Source: Centrapalus pauciflorus
Lineage: Eukaryota > Streptophyta > Magnoliopsida > Asterales > Asteraceae
DNA: 64,000 nt
Reading direction: 5' to 3'
Assembly (NCBI GenBank): GCA_020465985.1
Contig: JAANYP010006979.1
Location: 124,001-188,000, forward strand
The notes below the pieces were generated by a model, which was not told the origin of the DNA, ran no database searches, and was given only the letters and a program-made list of their open reading frames with translations. Made by a program: the position numbers and the translations under genes. Below are positions 10,824 to 22,254 of the stretch, in pieces (position 1 is the first letter of the stretch; each line of letters opens with the position of its first letter).

Positions 10824-13800
10824 ATGAATGGAAGGGATAATATGTACAGGGTAGAAGAAGAAGAAGAAAAAGAAGAAAATAAAGATAAAGATAAGAAAAG
10901 GAAGTTTGGAATTGGAATTGGGATCGGAATTGGAATTGGAATTGGAATTAGGGCAATGGGATTGAAGACATTAGGGGAAAATAGAGTTGAGAAATTGAAG
11001 GCAAATGCAAAATCTCCTAAAATGAAAATATGGATAATTAGGGCAACAACAATGGTGTTATTGTGGACTTGTTTGGTACAATTAACAGCATTAGGGGATA
11101 CATGGGGTCCTAGGGTTTTGAAAGGTTGGCCTTCTTCTCATTCTTTCAATCAAGATTCTTCTTCTTCTTCTTCTTCTTCTCATTCTTTGGATGTCAAGCT
11201 TTTGCCTACTTCTCCTGCTAGAGTTCTTCCCCCCAAAAGTAAGTTCTTTCTTCTTTCTTTATTTATTTATTTCATGATCATGTTTTTATGATGAAATTTA
11301 ATATGTTTTCAGTTATGATTATAACATGAATTGATTGAATTCCAACTTTTGTTTTATCTGTGTTTCTTGGATTTTTGTATGTTGTTGTTGTTAACAAAAT
11401 GACAAATGATGTTATGATATGATCTTTAGAATAACTTTTGATTCCACCGAAAAGGAAAGTTGTTTCGATTCGTTTCTCTTTTGGGTAAGTGAATTTCAAA
11501 GTGTCGATTAATCGTTTATGTTATAAGTTTATGATCAAGTCATTGATCCGGTTTAATTAAATTAGAAATTGATTTCATATTGAATGTAAATCCTTTGTTT
11601 GGTTATAAACTTATTAGATGGAGTTTAAACGATTATTTTGAAATTATGTTTCCTAAAATAGAAACTTATTGAAAGTCCATGTTCTTAATCAAGAAATTGG
11701 TTTCATATTGAATGTAAATCCTTCGTGTGATTATAAACTTATTGGATGGGTTTAAATGTTTATTTCCAAATTATGTTTCCTAAAATAGAAACTTGTTGAA
11801 AGTCCATGTTATAAGTTCTTAATCAAGTCATCAATCCGGTTACCTTAACTCGAATTGGTTTCATATTGAATGTATATCGTTTGTTTGATTAAAAACTAAT
11901 GAGATGGATTATCAAAGTTATATTTTGAAAGTATGTTTCCTATAATAGAAATTTACTGAAAGTCCATGTTATAATTTATAATCAAGTCATCAATCCGGTT
12001 ACCTAAACTCGAAATTGGTTTCATATTGAATGTGGATCTATTGTTTGATTATAAACATATGAGATGGATTTTAAAAGTTCTATTTTGATAATATGTTTCC
12101 TTAAATAGAAATTAACTGAAACTACGTTTCTTTTGCTTGCAATTTGCTCGTCTTATCATTTTAGAAACACACTGAGTTTGGAATGAGTTGAGGCCAAATT
12201 GTATTGTTGCAAATATCCGTAACATTACTTGGTGTGACAGGTTGATTAATTCCCTTTTCCTCACGTTTCGTGTGAGCAAATTGTGCTTTCTGTTTTGACG
12301 TTTAAATCACTTTTGTATTGACGTAGGGGTTTATTTTGAAAGTATGTTTCCTAAAATAGTAAGTCACTTAAACTACGTTTCTTTTGCGTGTAATTTTCAT
12401 AATCATACTAAGTTTAGAATGAGGAGAGATTAGCTCGTTAAGTTGTTGTATGCGAAATTTTATCGTTGCAAAATTTATGGCATAAACGTGACATTTAAAT
12501 AATGTTATTCGATTTTGACATTTGAATCATTTTTGTATCGATGTAGGGGTTTACCAAAACAATGGGTATCTAATGGTTTCATGTAACGGAGGACTCAATC
12601 AAATGCGCTCTGCAGTGAGTGTTTTTCTTTACGATAAATTTTTGTGATCATCGAAACAACTAAATTGCTTATTGTATTCGTTCGTCATACAGATTTGTGA
12701 TATGGTCGCAATTGCAAGATTTTTGAACGTTACTCTTATAGTTCCTGAATTGGATAAAACGTCTTTCTGGGCTGATCCAAGGTACACTGAATCATGCCGT
12801 ATTTCTGTTCGTGTTGAGAATCATGTGAGTTTTGAGTTTGAAAATTTACGGTTTCTTGAATGGCAGTGAGTTTGAGGACATTTTTGACGTGAATCATTTC
12901 ATTACGTCCTTGAGAGATGAGGTCCGGATACTTAAACAGCTTCCTCCGAGGCTTAAAAAGAGAGTCGAATTAGGATTCGTTCATACGATGCCACCTGTTA
13001 GCTGGTCTGATATTTCTTATTATCATAACCAGGTACAATCTTTTTCATTTCTGTCTCGATTATCATATTGGCTTTAACATTTTGGATTAACTGCAAAGAA
13101 ATGCAAGATACTTTAACCATTTCACTAATCTACACAACATACATTCTTTAACCATTTAATGTAAACAAAATTATGATTTCGTTACCAATCTATGTGATCA
13201 TTTTACGCGTTGTGTAGGTTAAATAACATAATATGGTTAAAAGTTGTACGTTTGTTACATTAAACGGTGAAGAAAGTATGTTGCATAGATTGGTAAAACG
13301 ATGAAAGTATCTTGTTGTTTATGCATTGTTTTTGCAGTTTACTGTTTTTGTATACTTTAGTTACAGTTTTGTCCTCGCCGTATGCAGATTCTTCCTTTGA
13401 TTAAAAAATTCAAAGTTGTGCATTTGAATAGAACCGATGCTCGGCTTGCGAACAACGGTCAGCCACTCGAGCTTCAAAAACTCAGGTGCCGAGTAAATTT
13501 CAACGCCCTGAGATTTACTCCGCAGATAGAATACTTGGGTAGGCGCGTTGTACAGCTTTTGAGACAAAACGGGCCGTTTCTAGTGCTTCATCTGAGATAC
13601 GAAATGGACATGTTAGCGTTTTCGGGCTGTACGCAAGGATGCAATTCCGATGAGGTGGAAGAATTGACTAGGATGAGGTTCGATCGAATTTCTTTCTTTT
13701 TTTCTAAATCATCATTGTTAAAATTTGCGATTCGCGAGTGTTGTGTTTATGTTCGTTTTTTTCTTGGCAGATACGCGTATCCATGGTGGAAGGAAAAGAT

Positions 13801-15244
13801 TATAAACTCGGACTTGAAAAGGAAGGACGGTTTATGCCCTTTGACTCCCGAGGAAACTGCTCTGACGCTAAGGGCACTGGACATCGATAATGATATCCAG
13901 ATTTACGTTGCGGCTGGTGAAATATATGGCGGCCGAAGGAGAATGGCTGGTCTTGCAGCCTCCTTTCCGAAACTGGTTAGTAAAACTTGAAATATCTTGT
14001 TTTTGAAGCCTTTTTTCAAGAACTTATGAGATTTAAGATGTAGAGGTGTTCATCGGGATCAAAACCGAATCGGACCAGACCTAACCGTACTGGAACTGAA
14101 AATTTATAAAAGAAATGAAAACCAGAACCAAACTGGTTTAAACCCATTAGTTCCGGTTTAGAACTGGTTTTATCCTTTTTTGTCTTTTTACAAGAGAGAA
14201 TCTGATAAAAGATTGTTTCTAAAATAATAAACCTGGTTGCCTTAAACGATAAAAAAGGTAAAGTTGGTTATCGTTTTAGGCAATTAACTCAAACACGAGT
14301 GAGTACATGACATTAACAAGTTAATATTTCATAAATTGGAAAATAACGATAAAAAAGGTAAAGTTGGTTACATTTTTAGACAATTAACTCAAACATAATA
14401 ACATGACATAAAAAGTTAATATTTCATATTTGAAAAATAAAACTTGGTTACTTTAAACCATAAAAAAGGTAAAGTTGGTTACCTTTTCAGGCAATTAACC
14501 AAAATATGAGTACATGACGTATAGAAGTTGGTATTTCATATTTGAAAAAGAAAACTTATTTTATTTGTGAAACCAGTTCGGTTTCGGACCAAATCGAGAA
14601 CCAGTTTTTGAAATATTACCGCCGTACTGGTTTGGTCTTCAGTATTCATTAGGTTTTTTCTTCGGTAGTGATTCGGTTTTGTCATCATGCCCTTACAAAT
14701 TTAAATTATACGAGTTGCGACAGGTAAGAAAAGAGACTTTGTTAGGAGCCGACGACCTTCAATTTTTCCAGAACCATTCGTCGCAAATGGCAGCATTGGA
14801 CTATCTCGTATCTTTGGAGAGCGATATTTTCATCCCAACGTATGACGGTAACATGGCCAAAGTTGTCGAAGGCCATCGCAGGTACCATCCCACTTACTTT
14901 TCCGGTTTTCCTCATCATCCGTTACATTATAACCGATTCGATGACACCCATAAAATTTAAAATCCTCTCGAATCTTTTTCAGATACTTGGGTTTCAAGAA
15001 GACGATACTACTGAATAGAAAGCTCCTCGTTGAATTAATAGACCGATACACGAGTGGATCATTGAACTGGGACGAGTTTTCGAGTGCTGTAAAAGACGCG
15101 CACGCAGCTCGTATGGGTAGCCCAAAGAAACGAGTTGTCATTCCCGATAGACCCAAGGAAGAAGATTACTTCTACGCGAATCCAGAAGAATGCTTGCAGC
15201 AGCAGCAGCCGTTACACACCGAACCCATGACCATTTTACGATAA
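10824..15244 (+). CDS. O-fucosyltransferase-family (GT106-like) glycosyltransferase, eight exons
   Basis: Exons that join in frame: 10824-11238, 12547-12614, 12693-12781, 12867-13032, 13388-13677, 13771-13975, 14724-14881, 14983-15244, giving 550 residues; every intron is GT-AG. The N-terminus has an acidic/lysine-rich stretch, a (GI)n repeat at residues 29-42, and one hydrophobic anchor at about 69-90 (IRATTMVLLWTCLVQL), predicting a type II Golgi membrane protein. The lumenal domain starts with NGYLMVSCNGGLNQ (about 146-159) and has PELDKTSFW, HLNRTD and HLRYEMD (about 314-320), all hallmarks of the plant DUF246/O-FucT family. The usual C-terminal PKEEDYFYANP motif is present. Family members transfer sugars from nucleotide donors in cell-wall or protein glycosylation; the RATT/LLWTC anchor recalls members related to pectin RG-I rhamnosyltransferases, an inference only. 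Homologues often start near Met67, so the first 66 residues may be dispensable. No disabling mutation seen. Confidence 0.93.
11540..12130 (+). repeat. Tandem repeat in intron 1 of the O-FucT-like gene
   Basis: The phrase TTTCATATTGAATGTAAATCC with TATGTTTCCTAAAATAGAAA recurs four times; the TCATATTGAATG anchors lie near 11576, 11703, 11861 and 12021, giving periods of about 127-160 bp. The copies are diverged. The repeat is wholly intronic. Confidence 0.85.
14045..14690. repeat. MITE-like insertion with internal tandem repeat in intron 6
   Basis: The intron carries GAACCAAACTGGTTTAAACC-type inverted words near its left side and CCAGTTCGGTTTCGGACC on its right, suggesting a MITE. Its core is three units of about 100-111 bp, each containing AAAAAGGTAAAGTTGGTTA (near 14251, 14351 and 14462) plus a CAATTAACTCAAA phrase. 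Splice sites of the host intron are untouched. Confidence 0.7.
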
Positions 15245-15663
15245 GGGTATTGTGGTCTCTTCAGTTGCATAAGAAACTGTGACCGCTCTCGAGTTACTGG
15301 TTCACAAGATCGCTTTATCTAGGTTTCGAGGCTCCAAGATTGTGGCGTCGCTAAGCAGGAGATATGCACGAAGAGCGTTTTTCGTCGGGCCGAGATCAGG
15401 TTTATTATTAGTATCTACTTTTTTTTGGTTACATATTATTGATAATAATGCAGATTCATGTATAGGAATTACCCTGGGCATTGTAGGGTTATAATCTTGG
15501 TCCCGAAACCGAAACAACGAATATGTACACATCGATATCGATTCGAAATATAGATTCGTTTTTAAGCGGTAACGTAGTTTCGAGTTTTTATCTGATTTTC
15601 GAAAGGGATGATGGTGCGTAATAGATGTATTTTTGTAAATGTTTCGACTTATGCATTAGTATA
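15245..15663 (+). other. Presumed 3' UTR and downstream flank of the O-FucT-like gene
   Basis: Sequence after the stop codon has no conserved frame. No unambiguous poly(A) signal can be chosen by eye. Two short overlapping open frames here are not protein-like. Confidence 0.45.
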
Positions 15664-15996
15664 AGGGTTATGTGTCATTTTGACCATCTAACTTTTATAT
15701 TTGTCTCATTTGGCCACTAAATTATTTTTTGTTTCGATTTAGCCACTGAATTTTAGTTTACCGTTCTACTTTGGAGAGAATGAATGAAACTAAATGTTGA
15801 ATCGGTACAAAATATGATAGCTTAATGGGTAAATCAAGACAATTTTCAATAGTTAAATCAGTAGAAAAATCGTTAATTTGCTGGTTAAACATGTATATAG
15901 AAAATAATTTAGTGGCTAAATCAAGGAAAAAATTTTTTGTGGCTAAATCGAAAAAATTCTGATAGTTGGATGCTTAAAATGATACGCAATCCTACT
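15664..15996. mobile_element. Fold-back element
   Basis: The left arm reads GGGTTATGTGTCATTTTGACC, then GGCCACTAAATTATTTTTTG and CGATTTAGCCACTGAATTTT. The right arm has the complements: TAATTTAGTGGCTAAATCAAG, TTGTGGCTAAATCG and AAAATGATACGCAATCC. The inverted repeats are about 100 bp each and diverged. No coding capacity or clear TSD. Confidence 0.65.
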
Positions 15997-16019
15997 ATTT
16001 TATACATATTTAATAAAAG

Positions 16020-16957
16020 AGAAATTTACGCAAAAAACTTTAAAGTTGGACCATTTCTGTGATTAAAACCCTAACCATTGCATAAAAAACCTCTAACCGG
16101 TAAAATCTTCTGAAATTAGGACGTTACCGGTTATAATAGCTTGCTATACATACATGGCACACACGTGGCGTCCACATGGCAAACCCGACTTTCGTGGCGC
16201 CTACGTGACACTATATGTATAATTCTAAAACTGAATTAAAAAACCTCGAAATTGGTGAATTTTTCGATCAAAACCCTTAACTATTTTTTTCCTCACCTCT
16301 AACCAACAATCATATTTACCTTTTCTCTTCTCCTATACCTCCGGCAACTCCGATTACTCTATCCCCTCTTAATGTTCAATGCTGTTTATTTTATGTATGT
16401 ATGTTCGATTAACTTTTGCCGCTTAATCTTGAATTTTAACTTCAATTGTGTTGGTGGAATCGATTTCGTCTTGTGTTCACGAGTTGCATTTTTAGGTTCG
16501 GCTTTATATTCAATTTCGTTTATTTATGTTTCATTTTAGCTTCTGAATATGATCAGTCAGAGCAGTGAGGTTCGCTAGAGCCTAGAGGGTGGAGGTTTAA
16601 TTGGGAAACTAATTCTTTGTTTAATAAATAAAATTTTAATAAATATCCATGTCATCAAAATGCAATCAGTGAAGACTCAGTTTTAATTATATTTGTTGGT
16701 TGGAGGTTTTTTTATCCAATATATAATGATTTGGGGTTTTAATTGAAAAAACTAAACAAGTTGGGGAGTTTTTACGCAAAAATCTATTTAAAAATTTTAC
16801 ACGTCATCAAGTTGCAACCGATTTAGTCAGATTTTTTGAAAAAACCCAAATTTACAAAGTTTTATCCGGTTGGAGGTTTTTTGTGCAATGAAAAATGGTT
16901 GGAGGTTTTAATCGCAAAAATGATCCAACTTAGAGGTTTTTTTGCGCAATTTCTCCT
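16020..16957. mobile_element. Fold-back MULE-like element with nested inner arms
   Basis: The outer arms match over about 100 bp: AGAAATTTACGCAAAAAACTT with CTAACCATTGCATAAAAAACC on the left, and the complements near 16870-16955. A second pair of similar arms lies inside (about 16225-16315 and 16685-16790), suggesting one copy inserted in another or internal duplication. The interior (about 16320-16590) is less AT-rich, with pyrimidine-rich, UTR-like sequence that may be a captured host fragment; no protein was recognised. A neighbour of the same broad family is at 21415-21926. Confidence 0.65.
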
Positions 16958-17515
16958 TAATAATAATACTTTCATTTTTGTTTCAATTCGGTTTTTGGTT
17001 TTTTATATCGCTTTATTCTTTATACAACTAAATAATCTTTTAATTATCAAACTTTAATTTTGTATGTATTTAGTTATCATTTGTGTTTTTATTAAGTATA
17101 ATTGCTCAAAACAAAAAACAAACTAGGAGTGGAAAGTATAGACTTAATATTGAAAAAACTCCATCATTTTTCTTTATTTTTGTGTTTAAGTCGTTAAACT
17201 TTTTTTGTTACTCTTTAAGTCTTTAAACTATTTTTGTCTTATTCAAAAATGTATCTTTGACCGGTTACCAAACAATGAACTTTAGTTTTTTCACTTAATT
17301 AATGTTGAAAAAAAGCCACAATTTTTTCATATTTTACTATTAAATCCTTAAACCTTTTGTTTTACATCTCGAAAGAATAGGACTCAATAATGGTAGGACT
17401 TGAACGCTCTTCTTCTGGCGAAGTACTAAGAAGCTTTGGCCGCCAGTAGCCAACTTTATCAGTTGTATTTTACCGGAAAATCCGGTAGCCAGACAAAGAT
17501 ATATACTTTTGATTA
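16958..17515. other. AT-rich flank of the PIF/Harbinger insertion
   Basis: No gene. The phrases TTAAGTCGTTAAAC and TTTAAGTCTTTAAAC here, and AGTTTAGGGACTTAAAC beyond the Harbinger element, look like two halves of an older fold-back element split by that insertion. Confidence 0.4.
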
Positions 17516-17785
17516 GGCCACAGGGAGTGGTTGCCATGGATGCCACTCAAAACCGCCACAACGTCAGCGCCACGTCAGCTTTGCCATGGAATGCCATTTT
17601 GATGCCATTCCGAGGGTGTGGTTGCCATTCAATTTATTTAATTTTCACTTTAAACTTAAAATAAAAATATTGAAATAAAAAATAACATTTAATTAATAAT
17701 AATAAAATCAAACATTAAATAAAACATTCAATTTAAAAATTATAACATTCAACTTAAAAATATAAACATTAAAATGGAAACTAAT

Positions 17786-19119
17786 CTACGCAAAGTCTTG
17801 GTCCGAATATTCGTTTTCAAAATCATCAACCGGATCAACGTTGAGATCAATGTTTTGAACACCCCAAATATGTTCAACCAAGTCGGCACGAAGATTATGA
17901 TGCACTTCGGTTTTACGTATCTCCGAATGTCGAGCCATGTACGCACTACTACCGATCTCCGCTGGTATTGTTGTTGGAGTGACTTCGTTTTCATCATATT
18001 GACATATTGCGTTCCCTTCATCTTCTATAATCATGTTATGCAATACGATACACGTATACATTACTTTTGTCATTTTCTCCACATGATAAAAAGGTGACGG
18101 GTGCTTCAATATTTGCCAACGCTTTTTGAGAATACCGAACGCTCGTTCCACATCTTTTCGAGCTCTTTCTTGGGCCACCTTAAATCTTTTTCGTTTAGCA
18201 TCGATTGGAGCCGAAAATGATTTCACGAATGTGGCCCAATCAAGGTATATCCCATCAACAAGATAGTACTCATACTTGTACGTAGAGCCACGGATTTCAA
18301 ACGGACATTCGGGTGCCGTGCCGTCATAAATTTTATGGAAGAGTGGTGACATATTCAACACATTTATGTCATTATTTGACCCCGGGGCACCGAAGAAGGC
18401 ATGCCAAACCCAAAGATCTTGTGAAGCTACCGCTTTAAGTATGACTGTTGGGTGACCATGATCACCACGAGTGTATTGACCTTTATACGCGTTAGGACAA
18501 TTTCCCCAACTCCAATGGAGACAATCTAAACTTCCAAGCATACCAGGAAAACCATGAACGCTAGAATGATGAGCATATAATTGTTGTATATCATTATACG
18601 TTGGTCTGCGTAAATATTTAGGGCCATAAACTCGCAGAATATACTTACAAAATTTATCAAGACTTTCTCTTGCGACACGAGAAGACATTCTGAAACTCTC
18701 GTCCAAAGCATCTGCGGATGTCCCGTATGCTAATTGACGAAGAGCGGCCGTACATTTTTGAATCGGAGAAAATCCAACCGCACCTCTGGCATCCATCTTC
18801 TGTTGAAAGTACCGACACTCTCTCGTCAAATCGTCAACAATACGTACAAATAACGACTTTTGCATTCTAAAACGGCGACGGAAATAATACCCTTGAAAAA
18901 TGGCATTCTCGGCGAAATAATCACTCATTAGACGATCGTGTGCAGTTCACGATCCCTTTCTATATATTTTCTTGATTTTGCGGGACGTGACGGTTCACCT
19001 TCTTCCAAGTTTCGTAACTCTAAAACGTCCTGAGCAGCTTTTGAGACTGTGCTTATCGCTTCCGAGAGGTATTTTATGTCTTCCGCAGAAGATGTAGAAG
19101 TTGAAGATGATGAAGACAT
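17786..19119 (-). pseudogene. HARBI1-like (DDE_Tnp_4) transposase, frameshifted near its N-terminus
   Basis: The long frame (17786-18928, 380 residues) has the PIF/Harbinger nuclease core: Asp135 in GSLDCLHW, Asp187 in PGSNNDINV and Glu261 in RKDVERAFG, so the DDE triad is present, together with FRRRFRM near the start. Upstream in another frame, 18928-19119 encodes a Ser-rich, acidic 63-residue segment ending in SRKYIERDRE. In relatives this segment runs directly into the DYF...FRRRFRM block; the shift near 18940-18950 is explained by loss of one base, so the original protein was about 440 residues. Intact translation from the internal Met of the long frame could still give the catalytic core. 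Without the Myb-like partner it probably cannot act alone. Confidence 0.9.
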
Positions 19120-19227
19120 TTTTTTGAATTTGAATTTGAAATGTGGGTAGAGAGAGTAATGAGAGAATAATGAGAAAATATATATGAGATAATGAATGAA
19201 TGTGTGTTGTATATATAGGGAGTAAAA

Positions 19228-19232
<5 letters not shown>

Positions 19233-19320
<88 letters not shown>
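19233..19320. repeat. (TA)n microsatellite inside the PIF/Harbinger element
   Basis: Pure TA run of about 88 bp upstream of the transposase frame. Confidence 0.97.
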
Positions 19321-19325
<5 letters not shown>

Positions 19326-19452
19326 GAAATGGACTCGGCATTGGAATGCCGTTGCCGCGCCCGTTGGTGCCGATGCCGAGGCCTCGGCGCGGTGTGCCCA
19401 TTTTGCCGAGCTCGGTACCGCCCCTTGCCGAGCCCCACTCCCTGTGGCCTTA

Positions 19453-20389
19453 AAATAAATATAGTTTAGGGACTTAAACAAATGAAAAAAATTAAGAACT
19501 TAATTGTGAAAATCGAAAAAAATTGATTCGGTTTTTTTAATATTAAGCAGAAAGTATATGTATAAAGAAAAATATTTTAAAAAATATGTAATTATGATAT
19601 CATTAATCCTCTTAAAAAATAAAAATAAATTGAAAGTTGACATGAGAAACTATGAACATTTTCATAAAGATCTTCTGCTTTAAAAACTCGAAAGGTTTCA
19701 TTATTGGAGAATAAATGTGTGCAATCAGGATTTGACTTTTTCTAAAGTCAAATGTTTTATCTTCTATGAATAGTTAATGGCCTTTTCAAAGTTGCAGAAA
19801 ATGTCAACCAACTTCTGTGTAATTTAATGAGTATTTAATTATCTAAATAAAAATAATTGTTTATACTAAAAAATCATTTTGTTTTACTTGTTTTGTTCAT
19901 TATAGTTATTTTATCATTAATTAGTCTTTGTATTATTTTGTGTTGATAAACAAAAAAAATACATTTAATTTAAGGTTTAAGTTGAAAAAATAATCATATA
20001 TTTACTATTTTATTGATTTGCATTTTTTGTAGTAAACCTGTTATAAAATCAACGTGTTTAATCAACCAGTTATATAGGGCTAGTAAATCATTTTAATGTT
20101 TTGATTTAGTAAGAAGAAAATGTCTCAGTGACCAAATGGTATAATGTTTCTTTAACATAAACCTAAAAAATAAAAGGTTACATTACTTTTTCTAAAATGA
20201 TCAACGGGATTCGGCTTAAAATTTTTACAATTTGGATAAGACAAAAATACAATAAGGATTATAAAGAGATATTTATACATGTTTGATAATATAAGTATTT
20301 ATGGTGACTGATAATAACGAGTTTGTTTAACCCGCATGCTGCAGTGGGATCATAAGTAAACAATAAAAGTTTGTCATTTTAAAAATAGT
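19453..20389. other. Intergenic, AT-rich
   Basis: No gene or clear repeat seen. The motif CCCGCATGCTGCAGTGGG near 20331 is the only GC-rich point, just before the tandem array. Confidence 0.5.
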
Positions 20390-21250
20390 TCGGACGAAAA
20401 AAAAATTTATATTGGAATATAGATACCAATAATGCAATCATAATAATATATTCAAAATTTTATAATATATAATATCAAAGGTTATAACTATAGAAACAAG
20501 ACAATTATGTATCATATATACAATAAAAAAAATAGGACGGGTGCATACCTGTCCACCTGATAAAAATTGTTTAGACGATAATAAACTTTATATTCAATGT
20601 AGATAAATTAATCCGATCATAATGATTTATTTGAATTTTTATAAAACATAATACATCTATTATAGAAATATAGAAAAACAAAAATGTTATGTATTATATA
20701 TAACGTAGTAAAAAAGGTCAGTTGCTTAGTTGTTAGAAATATTGACAAATGTTGATAAAAATAATGTGATCATAATGATGTATTCTAATTTCTATAAACT
20801 ATAACATTAAATGTTATAACAGGAAAATATACAGTTATATATTATATATAAAATAAAATAATTAATCAGTTGCATAACTGTCTGCTTAACAAAGTCAGTT
20901 GTTTAGCTGTCAAAAATGTTGACAAATATTGATAAAAATAATATGATCATAACGAGACATTCTAATTTTATAAACTATAACATTAAATGTTATAACAGGA
21001 AAATATACAGTTATATATTATATATAAAATAAAATAATTAATCAGCTGCGTAACTGTCTGCTTAACGAAAATAGTTACGATGATAATAAACTTTATAACG
21101 GATTGTAGATAAAAATAATGTGATCATAATGATATATTCGAGTTTTAGTAAAATATAATAAATCAAAAGTAATTATAGAAAAACAAAAATGTTATAAATT
21201 ATATATAAAGTAATACAATAAGTCGGCTATTTACATGTGAACAGTCGTTT
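20390..21250. repeat. Tandem array of ~175-bp repeats (about five units)
   Basis: Anchor words of the type GATCATAATGATNTATTC recur near 20435, 20614, 20767, 20944 and 21121 (spacings about 179, 153, 177, 177). Each is followed by TATAACATTAAATGTTATAA-like sequence, then TATATAAAATAAA, then a CAGTTG/CAGCTG-CATAACTGTC phrase. Units 3 and 4 are nearly identical; outer units are more diverged. There is no coding capacity. The period is in the usual size range of plant satellites. Confidence 0.85.
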
Positions 21251-21414
21251 CTCAATAGTATATACTATAGTTTGGTAGTAAAATTAGTTACGGTGCTTTA
21301 TAGATATATTTAGAAGCCTCTTTGTCTTTTAGTGACAAAAATGTATAATCGTCGAGAATGTTTTCAAAAACGCATCAATTTATAGCTTTTTCAGAAAGTG
21401 CATTATATATTTGA

Positions 21415-21926
21415 GATAATTGCGTAAAAAACCCGTAAGTTATCAGTTTTTTGTGATTAAAACCCCAAACCATTTTTCATTGCATAAAAAACCCCGAACT
21501 AATTAAAAAACAATAAATCAAGGTTTTATCAATGGGTAACTGGTTAAAACCGGTTATTAATCCTACGTGGACCGGTAAATAAGATACGTGGAATAAATTT
21601 TAATTGTTGAAACCGTTTGCCAATGATTACACATCATTTAAACCCCCGTTGATGATGTAATCCCGTTAAAAATTACAATTAAAACTTAGCAACGGGGGAT
21701 AAAATGATGTGTAATACTTGGCAAACGGTTTCAACAATTATAATTTATTCCACGCAGGTTATTTACCGGTCCACGTAAGATAAATAACCAATCTCAACCG
21801 GTTACCCATTGATAAAACTTTGATTTACTGACTTTTAGTTAGTTCGGGGGTTTTAATGCAACGAAAAATGGTTTGAGGTTTTAAATACAAAAAACTGACA
21901 GGTTGAAGGTTTTTTGCGTAATTATC
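21415..21926. mobile_element. Near-perfect palindromic fold-back element (~512 bp)
   Basis: The left arm starts GATAATTGCGTAAAAAACCC and the right arm ends GGTTTTTTGCGTAATTATC. The interior pairs along almost its whole length, for example TGGAATAAATTTTAATTGTTG with CAACAATTATAATTTATTCC, down to a small loop. There is no coding. Ends resemble those of the element at 16020-16957. No exact TSD was found. Confidence 0.8.
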
Positions 21927-22151
21927 CCTATATATTATACATACATAAATTTATCATATTGAAAAGGCCAATGGCATTCCGTCGTTGGTTTTTTTCTTTT
22001 TTTTTTTTTAATATAAATTTTCATACCACACCATTATCTTAGTGTTATCTTTTATTTAATCCTTTTATTTTAATAAATCTTATTTGTTTAGTCCTTTTTG
22101 ACATTTATTATTACAACATTTTCTTACACACTTAAAGTTATGATTTTAATT

Positions 22152-22254
22152 AGGGGTAAAACCATACAATAGTAACCTACTTTTGAAAATTTATCATTAT
22201 GGTACGTTTACTTTTTTAAATGTCGACATGGTACCTGTACTTCAATTTTTTCAA
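22152..22254. mobile_element. Left arm only of a fold-back element (truncated)
   Basis: GGGGTAAAACCATACAATAGTAACC followed by ATGGTACG, ACTTTTTTAAATGTCGACATGGTACC resembles one arm of the fold-back family at 4085-4650. The matching second arm is absent; sequence switches directly into LTR sequence at 22255, so a deletion removed the rest. Confidence 0.5.

Larger units (their letters stand above)
17516..19449 (-). mobile_element. PIF/Harbinger DNA transposon, complete ends with TTA target duplication
   Basis: Both termini carry the 15-bp inverted repeat GGCCACAGGGAGTGG, and each is flanked by TTA (17513-17515 and 19450-19452), the target duplication diagnostic of PIF/Harbinger elements. The 1.9-kb interior holds a transposase on the minus strand. 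The GC-rich terminus at 19.32-19.45 kb is followed inward by a (TA)n tract. No separate Myb/SANT-type second ORF is present, so mobility would need help in trans even if the transposase frame were intact. Confidence 0.95.

Noticed and set aside
14830..15156. 108-codon minus-strand frame over exons 7 and 8 of the O-FucT-like gene
   Set aside because: Antisense shadow of well-supported exons.
17774..18097. 107-codon plus-strand frame inside the PIF transposase
   Set aside because: Antisense shadow of the transposase frame.
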